Of a stretch of DNA of 64,000 bases, positions 55,140-64,000 are shown in pieces (within the stretch, counting starts at the first letter, position 1; every line of letters starts with the position of its first letter). The notes under the pieces are model-generated. The model searched no databases and was not told the origin of the DNA. It was given only the letters and a program-made list of their open reading frames with translations. Source of the DNA: Pinus tabuliformis (lineage: Eukaryota > Streptophyta > Pinopsida > Pinales > Pinaceae). The stretch is from positions 1,281,900,277 to 1,281,964,276 of the forward strand of contig CM062818.1 in NCBI GenBank assembly GCA_031772625.1, written 5' to 3'. A program made the translations under genes and the position numbers.

Positions 55140-56220
55140 CTTTCTGAGAGGAAATTGAGTGTTGTAGTAGCCTGGCTGACCACATTTGAATCATTTGACC
55201 TTGGAAATGTCCTTCTTTCTCCTGCACTGCTTTTGTTGCTCCTTTGATGCTAGGGCCACATTTTCTTCTTCCTTTACTTGCTTCGTCCCATTGCTGCTGC
55301 TAGTGCCACTGATTGTGCTCTTCACCAAATCTCGCCTCATCTCCTAGTGTTGTAGATCAGCCCACATTTGATCCCACTCTAGCAACTTTTCTCTACCCAG
55401 AATACTTTGGACGAAGACCTTCCAGTCTTCAAAAATGCTATTGAGACCTAACCACAACCATTTTGTAGGTTGGGGCACTGACCCTACTGTAGACATATGA
55501 TCCTAGACATCCCGAAGCCTTGTTAGGAAGGGGTCTATGTGCTCCAGTTTCTACATCCTCGTGCATCTCAACTTCTCCTCAAGACACATCTTTCGTTGAT
55601 CGGAATATCCCTCGTATATTGTAGCAAGAGCCTCCCACATTTGTTGGGCAGTATCTTTTCCAACTATGTGAGACACCATGTGATCTTGAACCCCATAGAG
55701 AATCAACTTCTTTTATTTTACCATCTCCTTCTTGTAGGTCTTCAACAGATCTACATCTGTGGGTAAACCCACCACATTATTAATGTAGGCTTTGAGTTCA
55801 TATTCATCTAGAAGACAAGAAATTCTTGCCTTCCAGATCACATATTTGGAGGCTCCCTCCAACCGATCCTGATCTCTCAACCCTGTTGATGTCATCTCCT
55901 CAAAAAGTTGAATCCCTCCTCTTCTCCTCTGCACAGCTGCTGACTGGCTCTATGCACTCCCTGCTGGAGTGGGAAAATATGCTCACATATACTACTCCTC
56001 TGATGGGAATAATTGAACTTCTGGACTAGAAGTTCCATGAGAAATGAATTCCCTAAGTGTGTGCTCTTCCTTCCTCATGACGTTATTTTTCATTAGAAAA
56101 CTGCTACAAAATAACTGCATCCTAGCTAAAGATCTGTTATATAAGGAAAATATTATTGCTCCCTCTTCCTTTGGTACCCTTTGATCTAGAAAATCTAATT
56201 TCTTTGTCAACTCTCTCAGA
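55140..56220 (-). pseudogene. Copia-type Gag of element F
   Basis: Starts near 56.21 kb (KLDFLDQRVPKEEGAI is upstream leader or N-terminus). The Gag core is at 55934-55713: RLEGASKYVIWKARISCLLD (the copia pattern L.G.NY..W), EYELKAYINNVV and LLKTYKKEMVK. After a frame change it continues with segments such as QEMWEALATIYEGY and PKPTKWLWLGL. The zinc knuckle at about 55.19-55.15 kb reads stop-FKCGQPGYYNTQFP; three of the four zinc ligands are lost. Confidence 0.78.
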
Positions 56221-56359
56221 GAAATAGACCTTTCCTCAAAAACACGACCCTCTTGGCCAAAGGAACAGTGTTGCCTCTGAGGGTTTCGAACTACTGCCTA
56301 AGAAGAGCTTCCAAATTCCTCTTCCCTTCTACTATTGAGCTCTTTGGATTACGATCTAT

Positions 56360-56371
56360 GCACCAATACCA
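56360..56371 (-). promoter_or_regulatory. Primer-binding-site remnant of element F
   Basis: Minus strand TGGTATTGGTGC directly after the 5' LTR. It resembles the tRNA-iMet site TGGTATCAGAGC with three or four changes. Confidence 0.55.
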
Positions 56372-57642
56372 TGTGAAAATTCAGAAAACCCTGAATCCGA
56401 CTACAACAACTAATTACGTTTCTTCTATTGTTAAATAAATTGAACAAATTATTTGCTCTGTTCTATGGTAAATATCGAAACTAATACACTGAAACCTTCA
56501 CAAATAAAATACTACAGCAGAGCCTACGAGGCTTTGGATTGACGATGAATGGGTGCATTGTTAAGGCATTCCTTGCGATAGGTCACCGGTTCAAATCCCC
56601 CGTGGGTGCTTAGGTAGTATTATATAGAAAAAAATACTGCAACAGAAAAATAATGCTGGAAGAATATATTCACACACACACAAATACACGTTTATTTTTG
56701 GACTAATTCCACGGAAAAAACCCAACTCGAGAAAATCAGTGCAGCAACTGAGGGTTTTATTATTATGCACTAGTAAATCTAAGTACAAAACTATGGATGC
56801 TCAAATCTAGCAATCCATATAGAGAAATGACTGACAATAAGTCTAGTGAGAAAACTCTCTCTCCCACTAGTGATCTGACATTGGCCATGGCTCAAGGTGA
56901 GCCACTCTCTGTTTGCACTGTGCAGTCCTTGTGTCAGCCTACGCAGTACTGCATCCCATAACTCGAAATTGTGTCTCTCTTTCTATCTAATCAGTTGATG
57001 TCTTTAATATGGAATCTCCCGGCCTCTAGGCTCCCACTTTGACTTCTAGCAGTGAATCACCGCTTCTCCCTAGAAAAATACATATTCCCCTCTGAAGCGC
57101 TACACTACCTCTACGTGGATGTGCATTACCTCTCTGTGGCACTCACTTCCTCTCTACAATGCACTCACCGGAATAGGAAAATATTCCTTCAGCCTTATTA
57201 TCCCTACCCCTCTCTCATTTCTTCGAGCTCACTCTCTCTCTTTGGCAACTTGGTGTTGCTACTCTAGAGTTCGATCTGCGAGTAAATTCAAACTACTGGT
57301 GGCTCAAGTGTGTTCTCTAACCCCCATCAAATTTCTTCTTATAATCTCTTATTGAGACATCAACGTCCAAGATTAAAACATAATCGATGGCTAATATTAA
57401 CTAGAACTCGATCCATGTCTTCTTCTAGATGATTCTCACCATGACTTAATTAATACCATTTAATTGATCAGATTTCCTAAGTTTAGACTTAGAAAACATT
57501 AAAAAAATGATTAATTATTTTAATTAAGTCGCATCTAGGTGGAATTTCCATAAACGATTTTTTGGTTTTAGAGAATACATGTATTCTAGCCTCTCCACCA
57601 AAATTCATGGCTAGAACACATCAAATGCTACAAAAACTAACA
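56372..57642 (-). repeat. 5' LTR of element F (1271 bp including a SINE)
   Basis: Counterpart of 53326-54470. Removing the SINE and one copy of its 15-bp duplication leaves 1146 bases, one more than the left LTR. This supports both the pairing and the SINE boundaries. Confidence 0.92.
56521..56630 (+). mobile_element. tRNA-derived SINE inserted in the F LTR
   Basis: 110 bases present only in the right LTR of F. A polymerase III B box, GGTTCAAATCC, is at 56589-56599, and an A-box-like TGGGTGCATTGTTAAGG lies about 40 bases upstream. The flanks are direct repeats of 15 bases, AAAATACTACAGCAG (56506-56520) and AAAATACTGCAACAG (56631-56645), with two differences; the left LTR has a single related site. 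The tail is short (TATTATATAGAAA). Family unknown. Confidence 0.82.
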
Positions 57643-58029
57643 ATTTGTTATCAAAAGGACCCACCTCGTGCTTGAGTTTTGATCTAGGAGGATTTGAAAA
57701 TTCCTAAAATTAAAATTTCTCAAAATCAAATGGAAATAGCACCATCTCGAGGATATTTATGATACAATTCCAAAGAAACTTGAATCGCATCAAACATGGT
57801 CTGTATGAGGAATCTATGGCATTTTGAATATTTTGACCAACAAGAAAAAAGTCAAACTTGTCAAAACATGTGGCAAAACCTAGATGTGACACATAGAAAT
57901 ACATACATGGTGATGTGGAATATGTAAAATAAGATGGTATTAGTTGGCACATAGAAGACATAGGATGAGTTGGTAAGTAAGGTGGCCCCATCATAGGGTG
58001 CCAAATGGCACTTTAGAATGGAAAAACAT

Positions 58030-58115
58030 AATTCATTGAAATGGTTGGATCCATAGGGTTTGAACCCCCATCCTTGACAGATATAGGCCAGTGATTCACC
58101 AATGAGCCATGATTT
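58030..58115 (-). mobile_element. tRNA-like unit, probable SINE head
   Basis: Minus strand: an A-box-like TGGCTCATTGGTGA (within 58088-58109) and a B box GGTTCAAACCC (58056-58066), spaced as in a tRNA. No complete cloverleaf with a paired acceptor stem is evident to me, and it lacks a clear tail. I prefer a tRNA-derived SINE or tRNA pseudogene over a functional tRNA gene. Confidence 0.55.
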
Positions 58116-58162
58116 TGTTTTGTTCTTTGAATAGTAGATTCCATATTTGAATGTTTTTCGTA

Positions 58163-58167
58163 ACCTA
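58163..58167. repeat. Presumed target-site flank of element G (ACCTA)
   Basis: The five bases before the G LTR. The partner lies outside the window, so this is only the expected position. Confidence 0.35.
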
Positions 58168-58384
58168 TGTAACGCCCTCCTCCCACATCTACCCAAGCAA
58201 CTGACTAGTCGAGGTAAACATGCAACGAGAGGCCACTATGATATGATTCGACCTCCTAATTCAAGTCAAGGAAGTGGAACTAAAGGAAACACACCATACA
58301 GGAATTTAACATCAACATTAGTACCCTTAGGAACCAATCCAACCTTTCTACCAACCAGACCTAGGTCCCACTAATCTTTTGGAC

Positions 58385-58560
58385 AACTTGACCTTTGGAC
58401 CCTCTCATGTTATGGGAATGCCAACGTCTAGGGTCCTTCGGACACTCTCATGTTATGGGCATGCTAGTATCCAGGGACTTTTGGATGCTCTCACAAGTCT
58501 ACAAGCAAGTGTCCACGGACTATTTTTCACAATGTTGTGCCAGTGTCCCTGGGATTTGAG
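58385..58560. repeat. Degenerate tandem repeats in the G LTR, block 1
   Basis: Three to four units of about 55 bases with CTCTCATGTTATGGG.ATGC and a following GG.CTTT.GGA.-type segment. The last units are more diverged (CAAGTGTCCACGGAC, CCAGTGTCCCTGGG). Confidence 0.75.
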
Positions 58561-59254
58561 CCACTTTTCTAGGCCTAGAACCGAGGTCACTACCCAGAAT
58601 TGAATGACATCTTTAGAACATTAAAATAACAAGGAAATGGCAATATAAATTAAATCAATTGAATAAGACCTTGACTAGACCCCTACTAGCCATGATAGGC
58701 ATTTTTTCAAACATATCATGAATATGTAATCTACAAGTGTAAATAACATATATGAGCATAAGGGTCTCATACTTAACTGATAATCACTAAGAAGCATTGA
58801 TGCCTCAACACATCAACTACCATTTCATTCATTAGGTCATAGATAAATTGTTCATTTATTTACCAGTAAAAACATGATGAGATCCATACATAGCTATTGT
58901 CATAAAACATATATATAACTAGCATAATAGCAAAATAAATACAAATGAAATCACGGCCATATGATCCACATATAAACCAATATAATAGTCATAGAAATAC
59001 AAGGAGAAATAACCTCATATTGATGATGCAAAATCCAAACTCGGGATGGGACTTCCACGTTCCACCCAACCATAGAATGGATAAGCCAAATCTCTCTTCA
59101 GTCATTCACCCCCATGCCATATTCCAAGCATTAATGTGGGATCTCATAGAACACATCAATCCAAAACCATATAGGGTTTCGAGAGGCCATTGACATCAAC
59201 CCATCAAACAGTGATTCCACCTCACGGTAGGACATCACAAAACCATCATCATAT

Positions 59255-59520
59255 TGGTCACCATCCAAGCCTTCCAGGGCTTCTATATCATTTGTTCCAA
59301 CCAAGGCTTCCAAGACTAGCAACTCAACCCACAGTTGTTGGCAGCTCTAGATCATTTGCCCAACCAAGGCTCCCAAGACTAGTAACTCAACCCACCAAGG
59401 GCTTCTAGAGTGTTTTTCCAACCAAGGCTTCAGGTACCAGTAAATCAACCCAAGTTGTTATAGGGCCTCCATAGCATTTATCAAACCAGGGCTTCCAGGA
59501 ACTAATAATTCAACCCAAAT
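59255..59520. repeat. Degenerate tandem repeats in the G LTR, block 2
   Basis: About four units of 65-75 bases, each with CCAACCAAGGCTTCCAAGAC-like and AGTAACTCAACCCA-like parts joined by a variable middle. Confidence 0.82.
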
Positions 59521-60257
59521 TAAGGAAACATGAGAACCAACCAAAACAAACAAGGAAATAAACCCACAATCTCCATGGCTATCCAGGAAATTGCAAGGAT
59601 AGGTAATCCATTGTCAGTCTAGGCTATCCTTTATGCTAGTGACAAAACATGACCAAAAATCCACATTCATATGCCATGCATGCCAAATATAGTGAGGAAA
59701 ACATACATACAACTCGGTACCTGCAAGCCAAATCCTCTGTAGCTACTTAGCCCGATGTCCTATTGTGCTTTCCTGCTCTTCCTTTTCCTTCTTGCTCCAA
59801 AAATCCAAGTATTCCACACCCTCCAAGAATGCTCCAAGAAAACTCTAAGTATCCAAGAGTATGAGAGAGAGAGACAGAGAGAGAATAATGAGAGAACTCC
59901 AAAATTAAACTAATAAAAGGTTACCAACTGATCCTCAGAAGCCTTTTTATGAATGAGGCCTCTATTTTCTTCATTTTCCATTATTTTCCTTCATTTTCCT
60001 CCTCACATGAAACATGTGACCTTTCACCTCCCTTTTCCTTTAATTTCCATTATTTTCATAAATAAATGTGCCAAAAATGCCATTTTACCTTTGCCATTGC
60101 CTTTGCCAATTTCCTTGGCCATTAATTAACCAAATGAACACCTACACTAGGATGTCTTTCCCAACATTAAGCTTGGAATAAGTGTCCCATCAACTGCGGT
60201 TATTATTTTTTCCTTTATTAAATTTTATTACATGGAATTCTCACTAGGGTTGTTACA

Positions 60258-60275
60258 GAACCCTTCCCCTTATGG
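60258..60275 (-). promoter_or_regulatory. Polypurine tract of element G
   Basis: Minus strand TAAGGGGAAGGGTTC directly before LTR start TGTAACAACCC. Confidence 0.82.
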
Positions 60276-60589
60276 GAACATCATCCTTGGTGTTCAACAA
60301 CACCTATAACCACAAAATTGTTGTAAGAAAAACATATTTCCAATGGAGGTTTATAACTTAGCTTGTTGCAGTATTTAAAATGATCAATCTGCTAAGAAGC
60401 AAACCAAAATGAAACCATAACAAACATAACATCAAAATGACATAACACCCATACCGCTTATTGGAGCTTTATAACATATCTCATGGTGGTATTTACATCC
60501 ATATACATATGTACATATGCCAAACATTACCAAAACATATACCAAAGACCACACCAAAATTTCTTTGCCTCAACCAGGAAATAAGGAAA

Positions 60590-61900
60590 AATACATAACC
60601 CTCATTTGATCGACCATCTCCCATGTAGCTTCATCGGGCCCAAAGTGCTTCCATTGCACCTCAACTTGCTCAATTTCTTGGTTCCGAAGCATGAGCACCT
60701 TTTTCTACAACATACACTGAGGTTTTGACTGGAATTCTCCATCTAGTTGCACCTGCAATACAAACCATTCAACTACACGATCGACATCTTTAACATACTT
60801 CTTAAGAAATGACACATGGAAAATATCATGGACTTTCACTGTCAAAGGCAGTGCAAGTCAATAGGCTATTGGCCCAATCCTCTCAATGATACTTAAGGGT
60901 CCATAAAATTGTGGTGCCAACTTGGCACATGATTCAATCTGTAAGGAGCTCTTCTTCGGTTTGAAGGGCAAGTACACATGTTCCCCAACCTAGAACTCCT
61001 TGAATAATGTATTTTCATCTCCATAGATCTTCTTCCTATCCTGTGTTTCCTTCATATTTTTCTTGATTACCTACATTTCCTGTTCCATGTCTACCAACAT
61101 GTCTGGTCCAATCAACACCCATTAACTGAATCACTCCAACTAACAGGAGTATTGCAACTGTGCTCATACAATTCCTCAAATAGACTCATCCTCAAAGATT
61201 CTTGATACCCATTGTTGTAAACCAACTCTACCAGTGGAAGGTACTCTTCCCACTATCATTGTTGATGCATCACATACATCCTCAACATGTCCTTTAATAT
61301 CCCATTGACCTTCTTTGTCTGTCCATATGTCTGTGGATGATAAACTATATTAAAGGTCAACTCTATGCCCAAACTTGTAAACAACTCCTTCCAAAACTTG
61401 GAAGTGGACTTCACATCCCTGTCTGACACGATCTTCTTCAAAACACCATGGAATCTAACCACATCGCTGATGAATACATGTGCTACATCGCTAGTTGAGA
61501 ATGTAGACTTCACTAGAATGAAGTATGCAACCTTTTTCAACCTGTCCATGACAACCATGATGGAATCATGTTTTCTCACTATCCTCAGAAGACCTGTGAT
61601 GAAGTCCATGGAAATGACTTCCCATTTCCACTATGGAATCACAATCGGTTGTAGAAGTCTACTTGGATGTCTACATTCTTCCTACACATGCTAACAATCA
61701 AAACACCTAGCCACAAACTGTTCTACATCTATCTTCAAGTTCGGCCAATAATAAAATATCTTCACTATCGCTAGTGTCTTCTAATAACTTGGGTGACCCA
61801 AATATGGTTTCGCATGAAACTCCCTCAATATCACCTTCCTGATCTCACTATTTTCTGTCACATATATCTTATCTCTAAATCTAACCAATCCATTTGTTGT
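60590..61900 (-). pseudogene. Integrase and chromodomain of element G
   Basis: Zinc-binding part at 61.83-61.68 kb: FHAKPYLGHPSY and C-F-D-C (second pair partly lost). Core at 61609-61256: MDFITGLLRIVRK (Asp 1), IVSDRDVKSTSKFW (Asp 2) and GQTKKVNGIL, where the catalytic Glu position reads Lys. SH3-like part about 61.05-60.8 kb. Chromodomain at about 60.70-60.60 kb: QVEVQWKHFGPDEATWEM (typical W.......TWE). Stops fall after MHQQ and in the SH3 part. Confidence 0.88.
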
Positions 61901-61919
61901 AAGGCAATATTCCACATCC

Positions 61920-62060
61920 TGTGCACTTGCACTTGTACCACTACCTGTACCTGTACTTGTATTGTCACCTGCACCTATATCTATACCTATACTTGTACTA
62001 TCACATGTACCTATACCTGTAAGATCACCTATACCTGTGCCTATACTCTATTGTAACCTA
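61920..62060 (-). repeat. Hexanucleotide repeat encoding a Gly-Thr/Gly-Ile linker in G pol
   Basis: The plus strand shows about 20 degenerate CCTGTA/CCTATA-type hexamers. On the minus strand the frame that joins RNase H to integrase reads GTGIGDLTGIGT, then SIGIDIGAGD and STGTGSGTSAS without a stop. It lies between the RNase H end (62.1 kb) and the integrase zinc-binding part (61.83 kb). Confidence 0.85.
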
Positions 62061-62098
62061 TGCATAATCTCCATATATTTGACATCCTATTAACCTTC

Positions 62099-63310
62099 CT
62101 ACAAGATCCTATCCTGTAATTTTGTCCCATAGGAGCTCATAGTTGCTAAGTGATTTACATGTATTCGCCTACTGAGAGCATATGCCACTTTATTCTCTTT
62201 TCCTTTTATGTACCTTATCTCAAAATCGAACTCACTAATTGTAGCCAACCACCAAGCCTGCCTACCATTTAGATTCGGTTGGTCAAATAAGTACCAAAAA
62301 CCACTGTGATCACTCATTAATGTAAACCTCCTGCCAAAAAGATAGTTCCTTTGCATATTCAATGCATGTATAATCATTTCCAACTCAATATCATATGTGG
62401 GGTATTTTTTCTCATGCTCATTTAGTTTTCGTGACTCATAGCATACCACCTATCCAACCTGCATAAGGATTCCATCAAGTCCTTTCTTGCAAGAACTTGT
62501 GCATACTACAAACTCTTTTTCTGGATCTGCAATATTTAACACTAGTGCATGTGTGAACAACTACTTAAGTTTCTCAAAACTAGCCTCACGCTCCTTTGTC
62601 CATTCGAACTTCTTACCTTTCTTGATGAACCTCCTATAATAGCCTTCCAACCCCATGAAATATCTCACCTCATCTACATTCCTAGGAACTACTCACTCCA
62701 TGATGGCCCTTATCTTTTCTAGATCTAGCGCAATGCCCTCCTTGGAGACAACATGTTCCCAAGTGATGTACCTCAGTATGAAAGGAACTACACTTGCTAA
62801 GCTTAACATACAGCTGATGCTCTTAATAAACTCAACATTGTTGGTAAATGTTCAATATGCTCTTCCTTATTTTTAGAATATACCAATATGTCATCAATGA
62901 ACACAATAACAAACTTATCCAAATATGGACACAACACACTATTCATCAAGCACATAAATGTAGCTGGAGGATTAGTCAAACTGAATATAACTACAACAAA
63001 CTCATAATGCCCATACTTGGTTTGGAAGCATGTCTTGTAAATGTCCTCCTCTTTGATGTGTACCTAATGATATCCAGATCTCAGATCAATCTTCAAGAAC
63101 ACTACTGCTCCCTTCAACGGATCGAACAAGTCATCAATCCTCGGTAATAGATACCTATTCTTGATGGTTACTTTATTCAACTTCCTGTATTCAATTCATA
63201 ATATGAAAGTACCATCTTTATTCTTCACACTCAATATTGGAGCTGCCCCTAGCACTAACTCAATATAAAAGTGTACTTCCTTATGAGGTGGAAAATTTGT
63301 AATGTCCTCA
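62099..63310 (-). pseudogene. Reverse transcriptase and RNase H of element G
   Basis: [33 protein letters not shown] (motif A intact), [20 protein letters not shown] and [19 protein letters not shown] (active site intact, about 62.89 kb). A frameshift follows near 62.8 kb, then segments like WVVPRNVDEVRYFMG. RNase H: KKGLDGILMQ (first Asp lost), 62449-62099 MVCYESRKLNEHEKKYPTYD, LMSDHSGFWYLF and NKVAYALSRR, where the usual Asp of VADALSR is Tyr. Confidence 0.88.
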
Positions 63311-63329
63311 AGAAATACATCCTTGAATT

Positions 63330-64000
63330 GTTGTAAAACTAGGTACCTTCTCAAAACATCTGCATCCTAAAATTCCTTACCCTTGTCACTAGAAATGTGC
63401 ATTGCAAATAATGCACACCATTTCCTGTGATTGCACTTTTCTTGCATAGCTATTACCATCCTAAATGATGTGGCTTTATTCTTACCCTATATGACTCTTG
63501 GTTCTCCATTTTCATCAACACACTCAATGGCTTTGTCATAACAATCCACCTTGGTTCTGTGAAGATTCAACTAATCCATACCCAAAAAGATACTGTATGA
63601 TCCCAATGATAATACATTCAAACATGTTACAGTATAAATACCATTCAAATCAAATGCACAAGCTCTTACCCATTAATGGTGAACTCGCTTCTTTGTACGT
63701 GTAGCCAACTACACTAGCCAAGGTTCTACATGCAATTCTTTACTCAAACCACACTTATCCACCTAGTCAGGAATAACATTACTATAATTAGATCTAGGAA
63801 TGTTATGACCAACATCCCCAATAGTCTATGCATCCTATGAGCTATATATCTGAGGCCTACCACCTTAATTTTATAGACAATCTCTCCTACGATGATCTTT
63901 GCCACAAGTCCAACACTCTATAGGTTTCTAGCCTACATCCTTATTCTGCTCCTCAGCCTAAAATCCCTACCCTCTATTTGATGCATTGAACTTCTTAGAT
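63330..64000 (-). pseudogene. Gag zinc knuckle and protease of element G (partial)
   Basis: Zinc knuckle CWTCGKDHRRRDC at about 63.93-63.89 kb is intact. The protease region gives ACAFDLNGIYTVTCLNVLSL and IFLGMD-stop-LNLHRTKVDCYDK (63.67-63.53 kb), matching the C-terminal half of chromovirus proteases. The catalytic DTGA part, expected near 63.7 kb, is not readable. Gag upstream is outside the window. Confidence 0.78.

Larger units (their letters stand above)
53326..57642 (-). mobile_element. Element F: gag-only copia-like LTR element
   Basis: Two LTRs (53326-54470 and 56372-57642), an internal region of about 1.9 kb, a primer-binding-site remnant and a polypurine tract, all consistent with minus orientation. 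Only a copia-type Gag is present; there is no protease, integrase, reverse transcriptase or RNase H and no room for them. This is the structure of non-autonomous TR-GAG elements, or a deletion derivative. I found no clear target-site duplication. Confidence 0.82.
57643..58167. other. Unassigned DNA between F and G
   Basis: No protein-coding signal. Contains the tRNA-like unit at 58030-58115. Confidence 0.5.
58168..60257 (-). repeat. 3' LTR of element G (2090 bp)
   Basis: Plus-strand ends TGTAACGCCC and GGTTGTTACA, with matching TGTAAC/GTTACA terminal inverted hexamers. The inner edge abuts a polypurine tract. The left edge is set by the terminal motif alone, because no second LTR is in the window. 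It has two internal tandem-repeat blocks. Confidence 0.8.
58168..64000 (-). mobile_element. Element G: chromodomain Ty3/gypsy retrotransposon, running off the right edge
   Basis: Minus strand: Gag zinc knuckle (63.9 kb), protease, reverse transcriptase, RNase H, integrase, chromodomain (60.6 kb), polypurine tract and 3' LTR (58168-60257). The 5' LTR and most of Gag lie beyond 64000. It is a chromovirus by its C-terminal chromodomain, and the long LTR suggests a Tekay-like lineage (inference). It is interrupted by stops and frameshifts, but the RT box FIDD is intact. Confidence 0.9.

Noticed and set aside
61793-62056. Plus-strand Cys/Thr-rich ORF (87 codons)
   Set aside because: Produced by reading the hexanucleotide repeat of G pol on the wrong strand.
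1-64000. A functional host gene, tRNA gene or CRISPR array
   Set aside because: All ORFs above 150 codons except one belong to retrotransposons or are their shadows; the tRNA-like units lack an evident full cloverleaf; no spaced direct repeats of CRISPR type.

Overview
This window looks like gene-poor nuclear DNA from a seed plant with a large, repeat-rich genome. A conifer or other gymnosperm is my best guess, but that is inference and no species marker is present. I found no intact host gene, rRNA or CRISPR. Almost everything recognisable is LTR retrotransposon, mostly decayed by stops, frameshifts and nested insertions. No element here looks able to move by itself.

Layout. (1) 0.4-3.2 kb: a degenerate LTR piece next to a minus-strand Ty3/gypsy gag remnant (element H), then about 2.7 kb of unassigned A+T-rich DNA. 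(2) 6.0-52.3 kb: one nested tower. Its base is element A, a small chromodomain Ty3/gypsy element on the plus strand whose own sequence is only about 5-6 kb. A is split by an unidentified interruption (about 6.87-10.8 kb), by element B (11.34-34.33 kb, gypsy, minus strand) and by element C (37.37-51.65 kb, copia/Sirevirus-like, plus strand). B contains element E (15.76-28.40 kb, a Tat/Athila-like gypsy element, minus strand). C contains element D (41.46-47.13 kb, minus strand), which belongs to the same family as A. Target-site duplications and the exact resumption of interrupted reading frames fix the order: A, then B and C, then E inside B and D inside C. (3) 52.3-58.2 kb: unassigned DNA and element F, a gag-only copia-like element with 1.15 kb LTRs, one of which carries a tRNA-derived SINE; a second tRNA-like unit lies at 58.03-58.11 kb. 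(4) 58.17-64 kb: element G, a chromodomain gypsy element on the minus strand that runs off the right edge, with a 2.09 kb LTR.

Most unusual content. B has a second capsid-like domain between protease and reverse transcriptase. B and E each carry a long sense-strand extra ORF between integrase and the 3' LTR, with a similar plan: globular part, charged low-complexity stretch, coiled coil. G has a repeat-encoded Gly-Thr/Ile linker inside pol. Several inactivating changes fall on catalytic or zinc-binding codons and are G-to-A changes on the coding strand, as expected from cytosine-methylation decay.

Limits. All homology calls are from motifs read by eye. Boundaries given as approximate may move by tens of bases.
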